Shown here: positions 5,645-8,110 of the stretch, piece by piece
Numbering within the stretch: the stretch's first letter is position 1
How the letters are laid out: each line of letters starts with the position of its first letter
DNA from: Candidatus Desantisiibacteriota bacterium
GTDB lineage: Bacteria > JACRDZ01
Reading direction: 5' to 3'
Length of the DNA: 8,110 nt
Assembly: GCA_016209155.1 (NCBI GenBank)
Contig: JACQWU010000282.1
Coordinates: 1 to 8,110 of the forward strand
The notes under the pieces: model-generated
Seen by the model: only the letters and a program-made list of their open reading frames with translations
Told to the model about the DNA's origin: nothing
Databases searched by the model: none
Made by a program: the position numbers and the translations under genes

Positions 5645-6358
5645 ATGTATTACTTTTTTTATAAAAAAGAAATATTTATATTTTTTTTACTTATCCTTAT
5701 TCTATCCGGATGCACCCCCAGAAAAAAAATAAAAACATATGAAACTCCGTATAAAACTTTTGGAAAAAGTTATTATCCTATTCAAGAGTCTCTGGGTTTT
5801 GTTCAAACAGGAATAGCCTCATGGTATGGGAAAGACTTCCATGGTAAAAAAACATCCAGCGGTGAAATTTACGATATGAACTTAAAAACAGCAGCACATA
5901 AAACTCTTCCGCTGGGCACTTATGTGAAAGTAACTAATTTAGAAAACGATAAAATTATCGTGGTAAGGATAAATGACCGCGGACCTTTTGTGCGCGATAG
6001 AATAATAGATCTTTCATATGCAGCAGCAAAAGAACTAAATATTGATATAGCAGGAACTGGAAAAGTCAAAATAGAAGCATTGGACAAAAATGATATTAAA
6101 TCTATATCAACACAAGACTTTGGACGCGGAAATTTTACTATTCAAATAGGTTCCTTCAAAAGCAAAGAAAATGCTGTCCAGTTGACGGAACAGCTTAAAC
6201 GCATGTACAGCAGCACATCCATGACTTTCTTTAATTCTGAAGAAGGGGCATTTTATAGAGTGAGAGTAGGAAGATATAACCTCCTGAACAAAGCAAATGA
6301 TGCGCAGGAAGAACTTGAAGAAAGAGGTTACAAAGATGCCATGGTTATAGCAGAATAA
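5645..6358 (+). CDS. rlpA: RlpA-like septal ring lytic transglycosylase with SPOR domain
   Basis: RlpA is an outer-membrane lipoprotein that cleaves glycan strands lacking stem peptides, and its SPOR domain brings it to such denuded peptidoglycan at division sites. This 237-residue copy has a lipobox LSGC (Cys23). A double-psi beta-barrel domain spans about 54-145: GIASWYGKDFHGKKTSSGE, then TAAHKTLPLGTYVKVTN (82-98), INDRGPF (109-115) and RIIDLSYAAAKEL. Glu74, His85 and Asp111 have the same spacing (11 and 26 residues) as catalytic Glu120, His131 and Asp157 of Pseudomonas aeruginosa RlpA, so it should be an active enzyme. The SPOR domain spans about 162-236 (FTIQIGSFKSKENAVQLTEQ, then YRVRVGRY). 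AGAGGA (5632-5637) lies 7 nt before the start. It is divergent from the lipoprotein operon. A possible -10 (TATAGT, 5609-5614) has no good -35. Confidence 0.93.
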   Translation: MYYFFYKKEIFIFFLLILILSGCTPRKKIKTYETPYKTFGKSYYPIQESLGFVQTGIASWYGKDFHGKKTSSGEIYDMNLKTAAHKTLPLGTYVKVTNLENDKIIVVRINDRGPFVRDRIIDLSYAAAKELNIDIAGTGKVKIEALDKNDIKSISTQDFGRGNFTIQIGSFKSKENAVQLTEQLKRMYSSTSMTFFNSEEGAFYRVRVGRYNLLNKANDAQEELEERGYKDAMVIAE

Positions 6359-6380
6359 AAATACTAAAGAATAATTTTAC

Positions 6381-6409
6381 TTGACAAAAATATTAACATA
6401 TACAATAAT
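6381..6409 (+). promoter_or_regulatory. Probable sigma70-type promoter of the STAS gene
   Basis: A perfect TTGACA (6381-6386) is followed after 17 bp by AATAAT (6404-6409), one mismatch from TATAAT. A start near 6416 would leave a leader of about 69 nt. It lies just past the rlpA stop codon, so the STAS gene can be expressed independently of rlpA. I see no terminator between rlpA and this site. Confidence 0.5.
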
Positions 6410-6484
6410 TTAGAAAGTTATACGAAGGTTTAATTTTATTATATTTGACACTTCCAGATAAAAAAATGAAGGGGGATTTCTATT

Positions 6485-6838
6485 ATGGATATGAATGTAC
6501 GTGAAGCAGAAGATATATGTATACTGGATATTAAAGGCGATATAATGGCTGATACCAAAAAAGAATTAAAAGAAAAATTTACCTCATTAATAGAAGGCGG
6601 AAAGATAAAATTTATTATTAATTTTAAGGATGTTTATGTTATAGATAGTTCCGGAATTGGACTTTTAATATCCACTTTGCAGAATGTCAGAGAAAAAAAT
6701 GGAGATATCAAAATATTAAATATAAGCGGTTTTGCTAAAAGGACATTTAATGTTACCGGATTAAATAATATTTTTCATATTTTTACAAGTGAAGATAAAG
6801 CTCTGGAAAGTTTTACAATAGGAGATAATTTTTAATAG
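6485..6838 (+). CDS. STAS-domain protein, anti-sigma factor antagonist-like
   Basis: A 116-residue single-domain cytosolic protein of the SpoIIAA/RsbV type, in which a STAS domain binds an anti-sigma kinase or other partner and is switched off by serine phosphorylation. VIDSSGIGLL (52-61) carries the signature DSSG; Ser56 matches the phosphorylated Ser58 of Bacillus SpoIIAA. The first strand (ICILDIKGDI, 11-20), the acidic helix, NFKDVYVID, and the C-terminal GLNNIFHIFTSEDKAL (92-107) all fit the fold. GGGGGA (6471-6476) with 8-nt spacing supports the first ATG over the second at 6491. No kinase, phosphatase or sigma factor is in the window, so its partner is unknown. It might serve a sigma-factor cascade, a polysaccharide pathway, or a lipid-asymmetry (Mla-type) system, as STAS domains do elsewhere. 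The coordinates include the stop codon. Confidence 0.88.
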
Positions 6839-6855
6839 AGAACCTCGCAGCAAGT

Positions 6856-6977
6856 CTCGATGTATCTAAAAATAATAATAATTAGATTGCTTCGAAAGCC
6901 TACGCTCCTTGCAATGACGTCATTGCGAACTGAAAGCGAAGCAATCTAAATATGTAACCTCAACGTATAACATCGAG
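6856..6977. repeat. Nested palindromic repeat element (MITE/REP-like)
   Basis: The outer arms CTCGATGT (6856-6863) and ACATCGAG (6970-6977) enclose a 68-bp element with perfect 13-bp ends, TTAGATTGCTTCG (6882-6894) and its complement (6937-6949). At its centre is the perfect 16-bp palindrome GCAATGACGTCATTGC (6911-6926). The arms between ends and centre are partly complementary, with six extra bases on the left. AGATTGCTTCG with CATTGCGA is a pattern I have seen in intergenic repeats of many bacterial genomes, but I cannot search for copies. There are no coding frames inside, so any movement would depend on a transposase elsewhere. Confidence 0.7.
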
Positions 6978-7180
6978 GAATAGTTGGATCTAAAAACTGA
7001 ATCGCATCAAGTGCGGAATGACACCTTTTTGGACAGCCGCCTCCGTTTAAAATAATTAAATTTCAGCTTAGTTGTAAAATATGTGCCCATCCTGATTTTT
7101 AATAAATATTACATAATCTATAATTAAAATGAAACTATTTTTTATTAAATCTTTATATTATGAAAGAGTATATTATTTAA

Positions 7181-7186
7181 AAGGAG
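7181..7186 (+). promoter_or_regulatory. Ribosome binding site that decides the beta-helix start
   Basis: AAGGAG lies 9 nt before the ATG at 7196 but only 3 nt before the in-frame ATG at 7190. Translation therefore most likely begins at 7196. The two choices differ by two residues and do not change the signal peptide prediction. Confidence 0.65.
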
Positions 7187-7195
7187 ATAATGATA

Positions 7196-8110
7196 ATGAT
7201 AAAAAAAAGTCATGTTTTTGCTTATTGTCTATTGTTTATAAGCGTGATGCAGACCTGTATTTATGCTAATATTTTAGAATATAGTATAAAAAAAGAAACA
7301 AAATTAATAAAAAAGGACAGCCCTTATATTATTGAAAAAGATTTAGTGATAGAAAAAGGTGCAACCCTGATTATTGAACCTGGAGTAATAATAAAATTTG
7401 CCCCAAATATTGGGAATACAAAAAATAAGATAATTGTGCATGGTACTCTCATAGCAAAAGGAGAAGAAAATAACCGTATTTATTTTACATCCGAATACCA
7501 AAAACCGGGAGTTTGGGGAGGAATAATTTTTATAAAGAACGATAACAGAGAAAAAAGTATTATTGAATATTGTCAGATTGAATTTTCCACCTGCGGAGTG
7601 GGCGCATTTAGCTCATCCCCAGACATCGTAAATAATGTATTCTATTCAAATGAAGTAGCAATAGTATGTGAAGATTATTCATCGCCAAAAATTTTTAAAA
7701 ATAATTTATTGCAAAATGGTACTTTTAGAAGTGTAGCAGGAGGAATTTCCTGTGCTTTTTACTCCAGTCCGGAAATACGTGATAATTCCATTGAAAAAAC
7801 TCTTGGAGATGGCATAAGAACGGCTGTTTTTTCTAATCCTGTGATTTCTAACAATTTTATCGGATATGGTGCCGGCAGAGGAATAACAGTTTGCTCAAAA
7901 TCTTCTCCTAAGATTATTAACAATAATCTATTCCGTAATGGTTGCAGCTGCGGAATTGTTATATATGAAGCATCTCCTATTATTACAGGAAATAAAATAC
8001 ATGAAAACAGAGCTCCCGGAATTTCAGCATTAATTAAATCTACTCCAATTATCAGTAATAATTATTTTACTAAAAATGGTATCGGGTTAAAAAGTATTTA
8101 TTCTTCTCCA
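7196..8110 (+). CDS. Secreted right-handed beta-helix repeat protein (3' end missing)
   Basis: The frame is open from 7196 to the window end (305 codons) with no stop, so only the N-terminal part is present. A signal peptide (MIKKSHVF, hydrophobic to about residue 24, likely cut after IYA) indicates export. DLVIEKGATLIIEPGVIIKF (49-68) then VHGTLIAKGEE is the typical opening of NosD/PbH1-type beta-helices. From residue 139 there is a repeat of about 23 residues built on (S/A)xP-x-I-x-x-N-x-(I/F/L). The Pro lies at 142, 164, 192, 215, 238, 261, 284 and 305, giving spacings of 22, 28, 23, 23, 23, 23 and 21. Each repeat should be one coil of a parallel beta-helix with an Asn ladder. Such folds occur in polysaccharide-active enzymes, adhesins and surface proteins. 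No catalytic site is visible so far. Cysteines at 133, 158, 186, 233, 250 and 252 are unusually frequent for a secreted repeat protein. Confidence 0.85.
   Translation, partial: MIKKSHVFAYCLLFISVMQTCIYANILEYSIKKETKLIKKDSPYIIEKDLVIEKGATLIIEPGVIIKFAPNIGNTKNKIIVHGTLIAKGEENNRIYFTSEYQKPGVWGGIIFIKNDNREKSIIEYCQIEFSTCGVGAFSSSPDIVNNVFYSNEVAIVCEDYSSPKIFKNNLLQNGTFRSVAGGISCAFYSSPEIRDNSIEKTLGDGIRTAVFSNPVISNNFIGYGAGRGITVCSKSSPKIINNNLFRNGCSCGIVIYEASPIITGNKIHENRAPGISALIKSTPIISNNYFTKNGIGLKSIYSSP

Larger units (their letters stand above)
6839..7195. other. Gene-free stretch with repeats between STAS and beta-helix genes
   Basis: No convincing coding frame on either strand. The left half (6856-6977) is a nested palindromic element. 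At 7002-7016 is a small hairpin (CGCA/TGCG around TCAAG) followed by GGAATGACAC, which looks like the worn remnant of another common repeat. The right part (7040-7180) is very A/T-rich. TATAAT at 7119-7124 could be a -10 for the beta-helix gene but lacks a clear -35. I see no intrinsic terminator for the STAS gene. Confidence 0.5.

Noticed and set aside
6445-6450. Second TTGACA ahead of the STAS gene
   Set aside because: A -10 box at proper spacing would fall on the ribosome binding site around 6468, where the sequence is G-rich. The copy at 6381-6386 has a fitting -10 partner.
6839-7195. tRNA or other structured RNA gene in the gene-free stretch
   Set aside because: The pairing is fully explained by nested palindromes. 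There is no cloverleaf, anticodon arm or conserved T-loop sequence.

Overview
The window is AT-rich and comes from a diderm, LPS-making bacterium. It carries a Kdo transferase (lipid A core synthesis), an outer-membrane beta-barrel protein of the PorV/TraF_2 kind, three predicted lipoproteins, and an RlpA with a SPOR domain. Codon choice is A/T-biased and Shine-Dalgarno sequences are strong (AGGAGG). The mix of a PorV-like barrel, HEAT and beta-helix proteins, and several families of small palindromic intergenic repeats would fit an uncultivated diderm lineage. The sequence alone does not let me name the phylum.

Layout, left to right. Positions 1-142 are non-coding and hold two strong hairpins. 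At 143-775 (+) is a membrane-anchored HEAT-repeat protein. It converges on waaA (797-2083, -), and the 21 bp between the two stop codons is a hairpin from a small repeat. Between waaA and the next gene (2084-2237) lie two more copies of that repeat facing each other. One of them has the form of a rho-independent terminator for the upstream leftward operon. That operon (5477 down to 2238, -) encodes two tandem paralogous lipoproteins of unknown family, then a PorV/TraF_2-like barrel, with gaps of about 40 bp. A near-consensus sigma70-type promoter lies ahead of it (-35 at 5554-5559, -10 at 5531-5536). Divergent from it are rlpA (5645-6358, +) and a stand-alone STAS-domain protein (6485-6838, +) that probably has its own promoter. 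A 357-bp gene-free stretch (6839-7195) contains a nested palindromic repeat. The window ends inside a secreted beta-helix protein (start at 7196, +) whose 3' end is missing.

Most of the genes concern the cell envelope: Kdo transfer to lipid A, septal or peptidoglycan maturation (RlpA), an outer-membrane barrel with two partner lipoproteins, and a secreted repeat protein. The least understood and most interesting unit is the lipoprotein-lipoprotein-barrel operon. Both lipoproteins keep an EF-hand/dockerin-like calcium loop, and the pair arose by tandem duplication.
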